Shown here in pieces: positions 52,729-63,600 of a DNA stretch of 64,000 bases (positions within the stretch are counted from its first letter, which is position 1; each line of letters starts with the position of its first letter). The stretch is taken from NCBI GenBank assembly GCA_033032175.1, contig CM065322.1, positions 6,820,001 through 6,884,000 on the forward strand, given 5' to 3'. The stretch is from Saturnia japonica. Taxonomy: Eukaryota > Arthropoda > Insecta > Lepidoptera > Saturniidae. The notes under the pieces were generated by a model. It made no database searches. It saw nothing but the letters and a program-made list of their open reading frames with translations, and was not told the origin of the DNA. Both the position numbers and the translations under genes were made by a program.

Positions 52729-54010
52729 GCTCGGGCTGTAATTCTCAACATGTTCCTGTTTTTAAAAGAATTGAAAATTGACCCAAAGAAAAAAGCATGC
52801 CTCAATTTCATTAATCTACGAGAGTATGCAGCACTGATTTGTGGAGTTAGTAGAGCGACCGTGGATTGAATAAAAACCGAAGTATCACAGGCGGGCCACC
52901 CGAATATACCAAGATTAAATGTTAAGAAGACCGCGACTGTCACTGATCTAGATAGCTTTGATGTCAGCGTACTAAAACGTACAATTGATTCATTATAAGA
53001 CAATGGGGAATATCCATCGGTGGCTAGAAATCTAGAAAAATACCAAGAACAGATGCCTAATTTAAAGTGCGGATATTCTTCAATGAGAAAAATTTTGACG
53101 AAGGTCAGCTACAAGTTTTAAAAAAATGCCGCTGGACGAAAGTATTTATCGGAAAAAGCGGATATAGTCTGTGTCAAAGTGGACTTTTTACGAAAAGTGG
53201 ACTTTCTCAGGAAAACCAACTATCAACGGCCACGAATTTATCTTGATGAGACTTGGGTCAATCAAAACCACACGATAAACGCATGTAGCTTGGAACGAAT
53301 GATGAAGGTGGTTTCAAGAATCAGCCAGTAGGGAAGGGCCAGAGATTAATCGCGTGTCATGCTGGTTCTGGAAAAAACGGCTTTGTGCCGGAGGCAAAAT
53401 TTATTTTCCAAGCCGTTATGTGTAAGGAAACTGACTACCACACTGAAATGAACGGTGATACATATACGGCATGGTTTTCTCATTTATTAATGTTCTTGAA
53501 GAACGTTCTGTAATGGTCATCGACAACGCCAGCTACTACTCCATGCAATTAGAAAGGATACCCACAAAATCTACAAAAAAAATGACATTCCAGAATGGCT
53601 GACAAAGAAGAATATTCCTTTCTCGAATAGAGACATAAGGGAAGATTTGTTAAGAAAAGTGAAGGAGAGTAACCCAAAAATATATATGCCTTAGATCAGC
53701 AGGCATATGAAAGGGTCATAAAGTGATAAGACTGCATCTATATCAATAATTCCATCGATCTCATCTGGGCTCATGTCAAAGGAGAAATTGCTGCAAAAAC
53801 CATACATTTAACATTGCTGATGTTGAAATTCTTCTCCACAACGCTATTGATAATGTTACTCAAGAAGACTGGGCCTTGCATGCCTGGCATGCCAAGGAGC
53901 TCCAGGATAAGAACTTAAGGAAAACTATTTTAAGAGATCAAGCACCACCTCTGATAATTAACCTAGAGGAAGATGACACAGATGGGGAAGATACGGATGA
54001 GGATTTTTGA
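52729..54010 (+). pseudogene. IS630/Tc1-type (DDE_3) transposase fossil, near full length
   Basis: Reading with several stops and frameshifts: ARAVILNMFLFLKELK, then GVSRATVD (helix-turn-helix), RPRIYLDETWVNQNHTINAC (first catalytic D), YHTEMNGDTYTAWFSH, VMVIDNASYYSMQL-like DNA (second D), DIPEWLTKKNIPF, and an acidic tail EDDTDGEDTDEDF ending at 54010. It is related to 41640-42240. It is not functional. Confidence 0.82.
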
Positions 54011-54085
54011 ATAACTAAGAAATATCCTTATAAAAGATTAAAATGACGATCTATACAGTTTCTCTATGATTACGTCGAAACAAAC

Positions 54086-54935
54086 ATTTTATTTATTTTA
54101 TTTTATTTTATTAATTGGTTCACAAAACTGACTACAACCTATGTATATAATTAGAAATGAGCAATATTGTAAAATCATGCAATGATTGTACTCTTCTAGA
54201 TGTGGATACAGCATGCACATAAGTTATAGAAAAAAAACATATTAGGCGGTACAAAAACTAAGTAAACTAAAATCATAGAAATTACATTATTTAAGTATTT
54301 TAAGAATATTTTTAATACAGGAAACAGAACCTGAAAATATATCAATCTCTGTGCGAACGGCGTTACAGAAAGAGGACATACGATATATTGAAGAATGTTG
54401 AGCAATATTTGTTCTGCAATGAGGCAGGTAAAAAGTTTTTCTGTTATGCAAACGACTGCCCAAACGTGGAATCGCAAAATTCAAACGTTCAAGAATGTAG
54501 GGGGAGTCTGTGATTCCATGTAGCAATTTAAAAAGACACACGATGTCAGAGTTCCTCCTAAGAGTACAAAGCGACATAACTCTGTAATAAGAAAGGCGTT
54601 CTTCATAAGTTTTCAAGATTTTACATTTGTAATCAGAATATGCCAAGTGGTACATGAAACGCTTTTGTACTCGTTCAATTCTGTCAGAATGTACTTGGTA
54701 GCAAGGATTCCAAACAGGACTATTGTATTCTAAAATTCCGCGTAGAATAGTATTGTAAATTATTATTGTTAGGCTGGGTTCTTTAAATATTTTCATCTGA
54801 CGACTAATAAACCCAGATAATTTGGATGATTTTTGGATTATGTTATCGATGTGATATCGAAAGCTCAAAGATCCATCTACAATGATGCCCAAGTCTCGAA
54901 TAGTTGTTACTTCCTTTAATTTAAGAGTCGATTTA
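54086..54935 (-). pseudogene. 5'-truncated LINE (jockey/CR1-like) reverse-transcriptase tail
   Basis: Reading leftward from 54892: LGIIVDGSLSFRYHID-type block (here GIIVDGSLSFRYHIDNII), then ILRGILEYNSPVWNPCYQVH, then DRIERVQKRFMYHLAY. This is the region after the reverse transcriptase core in jockey-like non-LTR elements. The frame is open to 54287. A (TAAAA)n 3' tail lies at about 54086-54112, marking the 3' end of the insertion. The 5' part is missing, as usual for LINE insertions. Confidence 0.85.
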
Positions 54936-55023
54936 TCTGTTTATTATTTATTTATCTCACTAATTAAAAACTTTTATTTTCAGATAGCGAAAAATTATTC
55001 CTATTAATACAGAACATAATTTA

Positions 55024-55058
55024 GCATATCGATAGTACTTATCCCGTTATCGATATGC
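55024..55058. promoter_or_regulatory. Inverted pair of TATCGATA (DRE) sites
   Basis: GCATATCGATA and TATCGATATGC are perfect 11-bp inverted arms with a 13-bp spacer, so two TATCGATA octamers lie 21 bp apart (55027-55034 and 55048-55055). TATCGATA is the DREF site of insect housekeeping promoters. It lies 1.3 kb upstream of the CNOT9 start codon. A 5' UTR intron ending at the good acceptor TTTAATTTCAG near 55999 would link the two. The link is inference. Confidence 0.45.
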
Positions 55059-55287
55059 ACCTCTACAATTCTAACGCACATAACTACACCTCTCCATAAG
55101 ACCTGTAAGTGCGAGTGAGATAGACTGATAAATATGATTTATGACAGTCCCCACAGTATCAACTACGTTTACGCTGAGTTTAATTAGCGATAACAGCTTC
55201 TGATTTTATTTAAATTGCCGCCATTTTCTTGGCACAGCTTTCGGTGGCCAAACTCTATCCGTATTAGCAAATACAGTGATATTCGTT

Positions 55288-55317
55288 ACTGCGGCTTTTA
55301 CAGCTTCACCGAACTTG
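55288..55317. repeat. 30-bp dispersed word shared with 1701-1730
   Basis: ACTGCGGCTTTTACAGCTTC followed by ACCGAACTTG occurs at both places in the same orientation. It is probably a remnant of a short repeat family. Confidence 0.65.
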
Positions 55318-56037
55318 GGGGCGAGCGCAGAGGGCACTCAGCCGAGAAAGTTTTGGACGACTCGCACGAGGGTGCCAGAGTGGCCGAACCTCGGCTCGGG
55401 TGGTCGTCGTGCATGCGAATAGGTCGCGATTTGGCTAATCTGATATTCGTTAAAAACGGTGCCTTATATAGTGAGTCTGCTCTCATTGCTTGCGTACTGT
55501 GTTACAAACCCATGCAGTTTTCATACGAAACGCGACGTGTATAATGATGTTATTACTATACATACCTAGCTGCGCATACGATAAGCCAGCAGCCAGTGGT
55601 CGTTTCTATACGAAGTTTCAAATCATGTAGTTATCTCGCTTACTAGCAAGATGCCCGCCCCTATAACGGACAAAGAGAGAGGTACTTTGCGGTGACTCGC
55701 CAATTGGACAAATAGTTTAGGAGATAATGAAAAATTAATATATGTATTTTCTACTTGCGGGAAGAACAATTATGATAGACTACATGGGTGCGTTGACGGT
55801 GTGGTGTTTTACGGATACAATTAATAGGGGGGAAACCGTGGGGAACAACTGCCTTATAAACTGGTTACAAAAATAATAATTCAAATGCAAAGTAAACTGA
55901 ACACTTTACAAAAATGAAAACAAAATATCGGTTTTATATTTCTTAATCAACGTGACTAGCTTTGTTAGTATAATAAGATTTGATTTTGTTTAATTTCAGG
56001 GACCCAACGGTATCTTGTCACCTTGGCATTTCTGCCT

Positions 56038-56139
56038 ATGTATTACTCTACTCTATGCTTTACTGGTCTTCAATATACAGTATACTTTATTTACTTTAAT
56101 TATCTATGTTACTGGTAACCATAGAGTAGAGTAATACAT
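56038..56139. repeat. Perfect 20-bp inverted repeat before CNOT9
   Basis: ATGTATTACTCTACTCTATG at 56038-56057 is repeated as its reverse complement at 56120-56139, 62 bp apart. It lies about 230-330 bp before the CNOT9 ATG. It could form a hairpin or be the ends of a tiny insertion; no target duplication was seen. Confidence 0.75.
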
Positions 56140-56371
56140 TGGGAACTGTTCTGTGCTGGTAACCCTAGCTCTGACAAATATGACAATTTGTTTTGTCGAG
56201 AAAGTTCTGAGTTTATTTCTAATTTGTACTGTATTTGCGCAATTTTTGGGAATGGTTTTAAAAGTACATTCATGAATTGTGAAAAAAATATAACGGTGTT
56301 GGTCACAAACATTTTGGTGTAAACTGTAAGAGTGAATCTTGAAGCAACGGTGGCACCGCATAAAACTAATT

Positions 56372-57250
56372 ATGATGAGCTCACCTAGTCCAGCACAGGC
56401 CAGTGTAGACAGGGAAAAAATATACACATGGATACTCGAGCTATGCCATCCGAATACACGAGAAAACGCGCTTCTGGAATTAAGCAAAAAACGGGAAGTA
56501 GTTCCAGATTTAGCAATTATGCTTTGGCATAGTTTCGGCACTATCGCTGCACTATTGCAAGAAATCACCAACATTTATGTCGCTATGATACCCCCAACAT
56601 TAACTGCGCATCAGAGCAATCGGGTGTGCAATGCCTTAGCTCTCATGCAGTGTGTAGCTTCCCATCCTGAAACGAGAACTCCGTTCCTTCAAGCGCATGT
56701 TCCTCTATTTCTGTACCCCTTCCTCCACACAGTGTCTAAAACTCGTCCATTCGAATATTTACGCCTGACCAGCCTTGGGGTTATTGGCGCTTTGGTGAAA
56801 ACTGATGAGCAAGAAGTAATAACATTTTTGCTCACCACTGAAATAATTCCATTGTGCCTGCGTATAATGGAAAATGGCTCAGAACTATCAAAAACTGTGG
56901 CAACTTTCATCCTGCAGAAGATTTTACTTGATGACAGTGGGTTATGTTATATTTGTCAAACTTATGATAGGTTCTCACATGTTGCTATGATACTAGGTAA
57001 AATGGTTTTATCATTAGCAAAGGAACCATCAGCCCGTCTATTAAAACATGTTGTTAGATGCTATTTACGTTTATCTGATAATCCAAGAGCAAGAGAAGCA
57101 CTAAGGCAGTGCCTGCCTGATCAGCTGCGTGATGCAACATTCACTGCTTGCCTACAGGAGGATAATTCAACTAAGCATTGGTTGGCACAGCTTGTAAAGA
57201 ATTTGGAAGCCCAGCCTCCACCAGCCAGTCCTGCTCAACAGAACATGTGA
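56372..57250 (+). CDS. CNOT9: CNOT9 / Rcd-1, CCR4-NOT complex subunit, single coding exon
   Basis: A 292-residue frame matching animal CNOT9 from [10 protein letters not shown] through [80 protein letters not shown] and [20 protein letters not shown] to LAQLVKNLE. Known: CNOT9 is a crescent of armadillo repeats that binds CNOT1 and docks GW182, NOT4 and other repressors, so it acts in mRNA deadenylation and silencing in the cytoplasm. The N-terminus ([11 protein letters not shown]) is short and variable, as usual. The ATG at 56372 is used (56375 is a possible alternative). The frame continues upstream without an ATG. No intron interrupts the coding region and no decay is seen. It is either the ordinary gene or a functional retrocopy. 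Confidence 0.95.
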   Translation: MMSSPSPAQASVDREKIYTWILELCHPNTRENALLELSKKREVVPDLAIMLWHSFGTIAALLQEITNIYVAMIPPTLTAHQSNRVCNALALMQCVASHPETRTPFLQAHVPLFLYPFLHTVSKTRPFEYLRLTSLGVIGALVKTDEQEVITFLLTTEIIPLCLRIMENGSELSKTVATFILQKILLDDSGLCYICQTYDRFSHVAMILGKMVLSLAKEPSARLLKHVVRCYLRLSDNPRAREALRQCLPDQLRDATFTACLQEDNSTKHWLAQLVKNLEAQPPPASPAQQNM

Positions 57251-59120
57251 AACGAAACCTTAAATATTTTACAGAATGCATATGAATACATTTAACAAAA
57301 TTTGTTAACTCTTTGTTTACAGAATGTGATAAATTAGATAGATCAATCATGTAAAAAAAAATGAAATAATTGAAATACTATGATAATTATTATAACAAAC
57401 TGTAATCAATTAATATATCTCTGTTAAAGTGTTAACTATGGAATAATACTGGTTTCAAAAGATATGTATAAATGTGATGGAAGATTTTTGGTATCCAAGA
57501 GTAAACTATCATAATATTATATTGATGTTAATGAATCCTTTAATAATGCAGTTTGTTACTAATAATTAATGTTTTAAAACTTATGTTTAACAGTTATAAC
57601 CATCTCTTAATAATTGTAATTTCATGTATATTTATTAATATCTGAATGAAATACTAAATAGCAAAAAAAGCAAATTTTGTACCAATATTCAACAGTATAT
57701 TTTATTAATGAATTTAATAAGGACTAAAAGAGGTTTTGTATTATCACAATAATAAAAAATGCATCTAAATTTTAAGTTATTATTAAAGCTTGAAAATTGT
57801 AGTCAGAAACTAATAAAAATAAAAGTATTTATCTTATTAAAAATATGCTCATAGATACAATGTATAACTGCACTTGCTATTAATAATGCTTATTAAAAAA
57901 CTAAAGTATTTTAGATATATATATATAACTTGTTCTTTGTTTAAAAGATCCATAATGAATTTTATTTAAATTTTCATGTATTTTCCAAATGTATTTTGAA
58001 TTAGTAATTTATATGTATAACATAGGTATATTTGTATATAGAAAATACAATTGTAATATTTTTCATCTGTGGGTACTGCAGATCAATTGTGAAGTGTTTA
58101 AATTTAGTTGACCATTTAATGTGGACATTGCTTCCAGATGGGGTTGTCAGCAATATATGCTGGATTATGGTGAATTTGATAATAATGCATAGGTCTAGCC
58201 AGGCTTTTGACCTGGGGTGGCACAGGCATGGAAAACTAATGTTAAATTATTTTTTTATACTAACTTGACAACATTATTTACTAATTCAGGAGCACTTGAT
58301 CAATCGCTAACCAACACCTCTCGCTCCGGTGAGGAGTGGGAGGTTGGGGTGCTGTAAAGGCTGTTCCATGCTATGCCCATATGGAGATGTACCATGTTTT
58401 TGAAGTTATTGTAAATTATATATACTGATTTTTCTCTTTATTAATATATTTTTATGTTATGGACAATGTTAACTTTTTATTACAGCAATAAGTCCCACTA
58501 AGCACTAAAGTTGAATTACTATTAGACTGAATTAGTAATAAAGGTTTTTAAAATATATGTATGATTTTTCATTGTATATTTAAATATCTATAACAATATT
58601 GAACTACTTTGCAGAATCACTTGTGGTATTGTGTTATATGTATATTGACACCCAATATGAATAACATAGCTTTAATGACAATAAAAAACGACTTTAAGCA
58701 AAATTAACAAATAAAAATCCCTATATTTTGGCCTTACAACCCCATCTGTGTGACTATATAGTAGTAGATTCATTTTTACTTGACTAAAATTATTACAGTA
58801 AATTTAATAAAATGTCTAATATCATTGGTAATTAGTTACTGTAATAAATAATAATGTAGATATTTTTTTTAATGGCTCTTCTGACTGTAATTGTTATTTA
58901 CTCATTTGAGTAATGATGAAATTCATATTAGTTGTTGTTAAGTACTATTACTATATTTTTGCTCTTATTATTGAGCATCCTTAGTTCACATGGATTTTAA
59001 AATTTCCCTATTTTCAAGACATGCTTTAAAAATTCATGAATAATTTAGACACAAGAGCAGTGGTGCACAAGAGCACTAAGTACAACGAAAAAAATATGAA
59101 ATTGTACATATTATAAGCAA
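57251..59120 (+). other. CNOT9 3' region
   Basis: Very AT-rich DNA with many AATAAA signals, for example near 57742, 57813, 58538 and 58676. Some part is the CNOT9 3' UTR; the used poly(A) site cannot be chosen from sequence. No other coding signal was seen. Confidence 0.5.
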
Positions 59121-59129
59121 TCGAAGTAT

Positions 59130-60110
59130 GTACCATTATTATCTAAGCACTTTCGCCATTTTACAGGTTGTTCATTGATTCCATTGCTGTAAAAATTGTG
59201 AGAGCAAGAATCAATAAAATCTTTGAAGGTGGTTTGAACAGCCTCAACGGAAACCAATTTTATTCCTTGTAAGAAATTGTCTAAATTTCGAAAAAAGTGC
59301 TACCTAATCTATTGGATCAAGGTCCGTGGAGTATGGTGGGTGACGGAGACATTCCAACTTCAGTACTTCTAATTTAGCGAATGTCTTGAAGTATGAGGTC
59401 TAGCGTTGTCCTGAAGCCGCAGTGGGCTTGAGAGATTGAGCAGTCTCGGTTGTTTACCGACTAGCTTTTCCATTATGGTTTGCAATTGTTGACAATACAG
59501 ATCTGCCGTTATCGTCTGGCCAGATTTTAGGAAGCTGTAGTGCGACACCAGCATTGGTCCACCAAACACTCACTAGTACCTTTTTCTGTGTTAATTTTCG
59601 TTTGGGACAGGATTTGGCCCGTTCTCCTAGGTTCAACCACTGTGATGAGCGTTTCCGATTGTAGTAAAGGATCCATTTTTCGTCACGTAACAATACGATT
59701 CCAAACTCCCCCATGACTGTGACGGTTGAGTAATGTAACGCATCACTCAATGCGTGTTTGTTGGTGTGCTTCAGTCAATTCACGCGGTACCTATTTCTCA
59801 AGCTTTTCAGTTTTCCAATTTGTTTCATGAAAATTAAAATTGTTTTATCACTCACACCGAAGCCTGCCGCTAACTCTGACGTGGTTTGCGATGGAGCTGC
59901 TTTCTCGATCACCTTTAATTCTTCATTATCAACTAAGGTCTCCGGCCGTACACGGGGTTTGTTTCGTAGGTCAACATTTTCAAAACGATAACGTTGAATT
60001 CAAAAACGTACCGTGCTTTCTTTTACATTTGCTTCCCCATATACATAATTAATCCTTCGAGCTGTTTCTGCAGCACTGATGCCACTGAATCTATGTCACA
60101 ATGAAGGGAT
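59130..60110 (-). pseudogene. mariner transposase fossil
   Basis: Reading leftward with stops and frameshifts: the segment after a decayed helix-turn-helix, then RDEKWILYYNRKRSSQWLNL (first catalytic D), SCPKRKLTQKKVLVSVWW, TITADLYCQQL, LRLQDNARPHT (second D), then a CLRHPPYS.DLDPID-like block. The order is that of mariner, but the frame is broken many times and the terminal repeats were not found. Confidence 0.82.
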
Positions 60111-60167
60111 TCTGAATCGGATTTTGGTTAGATCGTGTATGATAATCGAAATCGTCCGTCGTACTGA

Positions 60168-60400
60168 TTGGTTGGACACAGGAGGCAGCCAAACTTTAAG
60201 TACTGCAGAGACGTACTGTTAAGAATTGTAAATTATGATGAAAGCGCCCCTGTCAAACAATCGAGACTTGTTAATTGTTGTAGTCCATTATTTCTTCACA
60301 ATAACACCTGCGCATACACCGCACAACGAACCGTCTCAAAACTACAGGAGTTACGGCTGGAAACTCTCCGTCATTGATCGTACTCATCAGACCTTGTTCC
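60168..60400 (+). pseudogene. mariner transposase fragment
   Basis: On the plus strand: SRLVNCCSPLFLHNNTCAYT then AQRTVSKLQELRLETLRH. This is the second-D region of a mariner transposase and close to the 9685-10910 element (HTAQQTVSKLQELGLEVLRH). It is a separate, truncated insertion next to the inverted fossil at 59130-60110. Confidence 0.75.
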
Positions 60401-60429
60401 AACCCAGTGAACATGTTACCTTACCTTAC

Positions 60430-61165
60430 TGATATAAAATGGCTCTGCCACGATTTTGTTCTAGGTATCGTTTTTTTATACATTGAATATAAGGGTTTAT
60501 TTTTATGAACCAATTATTAGCTCCTTTATGTAACACGGGTACCTAACACAAAAACATCAATTCTTTTCAACTGCCGAAGTACATCCAGTGTTGACTGGAA
60601 GGTACTTTCACACTAGAATGACTATTGAGTCATTCTAATATGCAAGTGCGAATCTTGTTCATAGTTACTTTAGTAGTAACTTGAAAATGTAATCGATATA
60701 AAAGATAATAATATTCACGTTATCGCCCCTTTATAGCAAATAGCTTTATCAAAATGATGTCAGGGGTCCCAAATTTCCCACATCATGAATATATTAAACG
60801 GATGTGAAAATTACGTTGCAGATATGTCAAACTTGCAACGCCAGCATATTACATAAAAATAGCGAATTAATAAGTCATAACTTATTACTGAGTCATTTTT
60901 GTTACATAACGCGTGATATTGCTCAATGTCATTCAGATATCACATTGACATAAATGTGTTCACTGGGAATTTATTTCGGAATTTGGATACCTAACTTTTT
61001 ACAGATGAAAAAACGCCTTTAAAATGTTCATCGATTCCCGTGCTAAGGATTTCTATAGCAGAGGCGTCAATACATGCGCATTGCGAGCGCGAGCGGCATG
61101 ATACGTGTCGAAAGCAATATTCTTTGTCTTCACTAAAACGATACGTATGATTATTGATTAATTTT
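60430..61165. other. Intergenic DNA, nothing recognised
   Basis: AT-rich stretch between the mariner remnants and the LTR element. No feature could be supported. Confidence 0.5.
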
Positions 61166-61170
61166 ATTGG

Positions 61171-61431
61171 TTTAGTAGAGGTGAGGAACAGAGAGTAAAG
61201 TTTTTCATCCGCCATAGAAAAGGGAGGATCCTCCGGCCAGACGGGTGCTATGTCTAGCGGGCAGCTGCCCCGACTGTTGTAGTCGGGTTCTTGTATATAT
61301 ACTCAACGATAGAGTTAATTTCTATAGCGCAATGTAGGATAGTAGGATGCGTCCTATGTGGCTCGATAGATGTTGCTACGTAATTGTGTCGATGCGTTGA
61401 TGCGTCAGTTGTAGCGAGAGATGTCGCTACA
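61171..61431 (-). repeat. LTR of the miniature element (3' LTR in element orientation)
   Basis: A 261-bp copy. It carries a TATATATA box near 61293-61302 and a CGACTnnnGTAGTCGG hairpin beside it, fitting an LTR promoter. Confidence 0.85.
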
Positions 61432-61832
61432 TCACTCCCCTCCGAGACCGGAGGTCGATAGCAGGGTGAATCGTCCATTTGTGATGCTTGCCGGACCAGT
61501 GGAGTGTTCCAGTGAGTCGGAACTAGATGCCGCATAGTTCACGGTGAGTTGGAACTGTCTGCGGTGATTGGCTGCTGCGTCGACCAGGAGAGAAGTGCGC
61601 TTTTCTGCTGCTTGCTGACCGGCCGAAGTACAGTGTGCTGTGCCAAGGTCGCTGAGAAGGCTGTGGGGCTGACCAGGAATGCGCGTCCGCTGCATGCGTA
61701 TGGTCAGGATACCCGGTAGTAGCCGTGGATGCTGGCTAGCTGTATTGACTCGCTGCTCGAAAGCTTGAGGAAGTGATGATGACGTAGCTTTGTGAAGAAG
61801 GTTGTGCTGACGTATTACGTCGGGGTCACCAC

Positions 61833-62104
61833 TTTAGCGGAGGTGAGGAACAGAGAGTAAAGTTCCTCATCCGCCATAGAAAACGGAGGATCCGCCGGCC
61901 AGACGGGTGCAATGTCTGGCGGGCAGCTGCCCCGACTTTCTGTAGTCGGGTTCTTGTATATATACTCAACGATAGAGTTAATTTCTATAGCGCAATGTAG
62001 GATAGTAGGATGCGTCCTATGTGGATCGATAGATGTCGCTATGTGTCGCTACGTAGTTGTGTCGATGCGTTGATGCGTCAGTTGTGGCGAGAGATGTCGC
62101 TACA
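61833..62104 (-). repeat. LTR of the miniature element (5' LTR in element orientation)
   Basis: A 272-bp copy, nearly identical to 61171-61431. It is longer mainly because a TGTCGCTA-type word is doubled near 62027-62052. Confidence 0.85.
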
Positions 62105-62109
62105 ATTGG

Positions 62110-62505
62110 TACCTATATTTTTAATTAAATAACTAACTCGGCTCTGCTTGCGTGGGCTACAGTGTTAGTCAGGTTATTGTGGTAATAAGCCAGTAGATAC
62201 CTATCAAAACTTATGGCGGTCGGCTTGCGCCCCCTAGGACTCTGTGCCCGGGTGCCTTGCACCCCTTGTACCTCCGGGTAAAGGCGGCCCTGATACTAAC
62301 TGTGCCCCACGGTTTCAGCCACAGATCAGTAAAACAAGGGAGATTTACCTTGAAACAATAGTTGTTCGGGTTCACATGTCTCCTCGGTACAGCGAAGCTA
62401 CACCTCCTTACTACACTAACACGAAAACTATAAATAGGTACGGCACAAATACTCATATTTCTCATGCACACTAAGAAATTTGCAGCAACACAAATAAAAT
62501 AACTA
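62110..62505. other. Intergenic DNA with a Helitron-like word
   Basis: Near 62297 it holds CTGTGCCCCACGGTTTCAGC, similar to words at 30296 and 36001 that resemble inverted Helitron-like ends. Otherwise nothing was recognised. Confidence 0.45.
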
Positions 62506-62508
62506 ATA

Positions 62509-63600
62509 CAGGTTGGGCCAGAAAGGCGTGCGATTTTAAAAACACTCTTGCGTTTGAACCTTTTGAGCGGGGGCTGCGCGGGTGGTGGAGATGAGAAGCT
62601 CGGTTCTCGGAAATTCAGTTGCGATGAATCGCTTCACCGGAGCGCAGCGTGCATTCTGCTTTAAACATTATTATAAAAATGGTGATTCATGCGCTATTGT
62701 TCGACGTTTATTTCGGCGTGAGTTTGGATTACATGACGTAAATCAGTGTCCGAAGGAAAGTGTGATTCGATCGTGGGTCAGAAAGTTCGAAGCTACTGGT
62801 TCGACTCTCAAACAGAAGCCTAAAGGACGCCCAAGGTCAACAAGAACAGAAAACACAATTGAACAAGTTAGAGCTACAGTTCAACGTAATCCTGGTCTAT
62901 CGACTCGCAAGCGATCAGCTGAACTTGTGGTGTTCAGAACATCTTTGCGTCGCATTTTATTGAAAGATTTTAATTTGCACCCGTATAAAATTCAACTTGT
63001 GCAGGAATTACTGCCAGATGACCAAATTTTACGACGAGCTTTTGTTGAAACAATGTAGGAACGCTTTCAGAGTTTCAACAATATTCTGTTCTCCGACGAA
63101 ACCCATTTTCACTTAAATGGGCATGTCAATAAACAGAATTGCCGTTACTGGGCTGCAGAGAACACACGTGCAAAACATCAAAAGCCTCTGCATTCGCCGA
63201 AAGTAACTGTTTGGGCGGCTATATCAGCAAACGGAATTATCGGACCCTATTTCTTTGAAAATCAACAAAGGCAATCTGTCACTGTAAATTCCGACCGCTA
63301 AGGGATTTTTTCTTTCCGCAACTGCAACAATTTGAAGCCTATAATCGTGCCACGTGGTTTTAACAAGATGGTGCGACATACCATACATCTAATGCTTCGT
63401 TGGCGGCCGTAAACGAAATATTTGCTGGGAAACTGATATCGCGCCGAGGTAACATTGCATGGCCGCCTAGAAGTCCGGATCTAACGCTACCGGACTTTTT
63501 CATGTGGCGATACCTGAAAAATACCTGAAAAGTAGAGTTCTACTCCAATAACCCAGCCACGACTAAGCAACAGATTGTTAAGAAACAGATGTATACAACT
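62509..63600 (+). pseudogene. DD41D transposase, broken second copy
   Basis: The left end ACAGGTTGGGCCAGAAAGGC resembles the intact element at 36395. From an ATG at 62624: RFTGAQRAFCFKHYYKNGDS, then RPRSTRTENTIEQVRATVQR, then a stop at 63056-63058. Reading on: NNILFSDETHFHLNGHVNKQ (first D), YWAAENTRAKHQKPLHSPKV, then another stop at 63300 and frame changes. The WPPRSPDL.LPDFFMW-like block is still visible. No matching right end was found. It is non-functional and clearly diverged from the intact copy, so it is a different subfamily member. Confidence 0.88.

Larger units (their letters stand above)
61171..62104 (-). mobile_element. LTR retrotransposon in miniature (TRIM-like), 934 bp
   Basis: Two direct repeats (61171-61431 and 61833-62104) flank a 401-bp centre. 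ATTGG precedes the first (61166-61170) and follows the second (62105-62109), a 5-bp target duplication. Read leftward, the repeats start TGTAGCGACATC and end CTAAA. A primer-binding site TGGTGACCCCGACG follows the first repeat (61818-61831), and a polypurine tract GGAGGGGAGTGA abuts the other (61432-61443). No gag or pol is present, so it must move with enzymes from another LTR element. A small open frame in the centre (61432-61695) shows no similarity I know. Confidence 0.88.

Noticed and set aside
56339..56371. Upstream extension of the CNOT9 frame
   Set aside because: The frame is open but has no ATG before 56372, and CNOT9 proteins start close to the VDREKIY motif.
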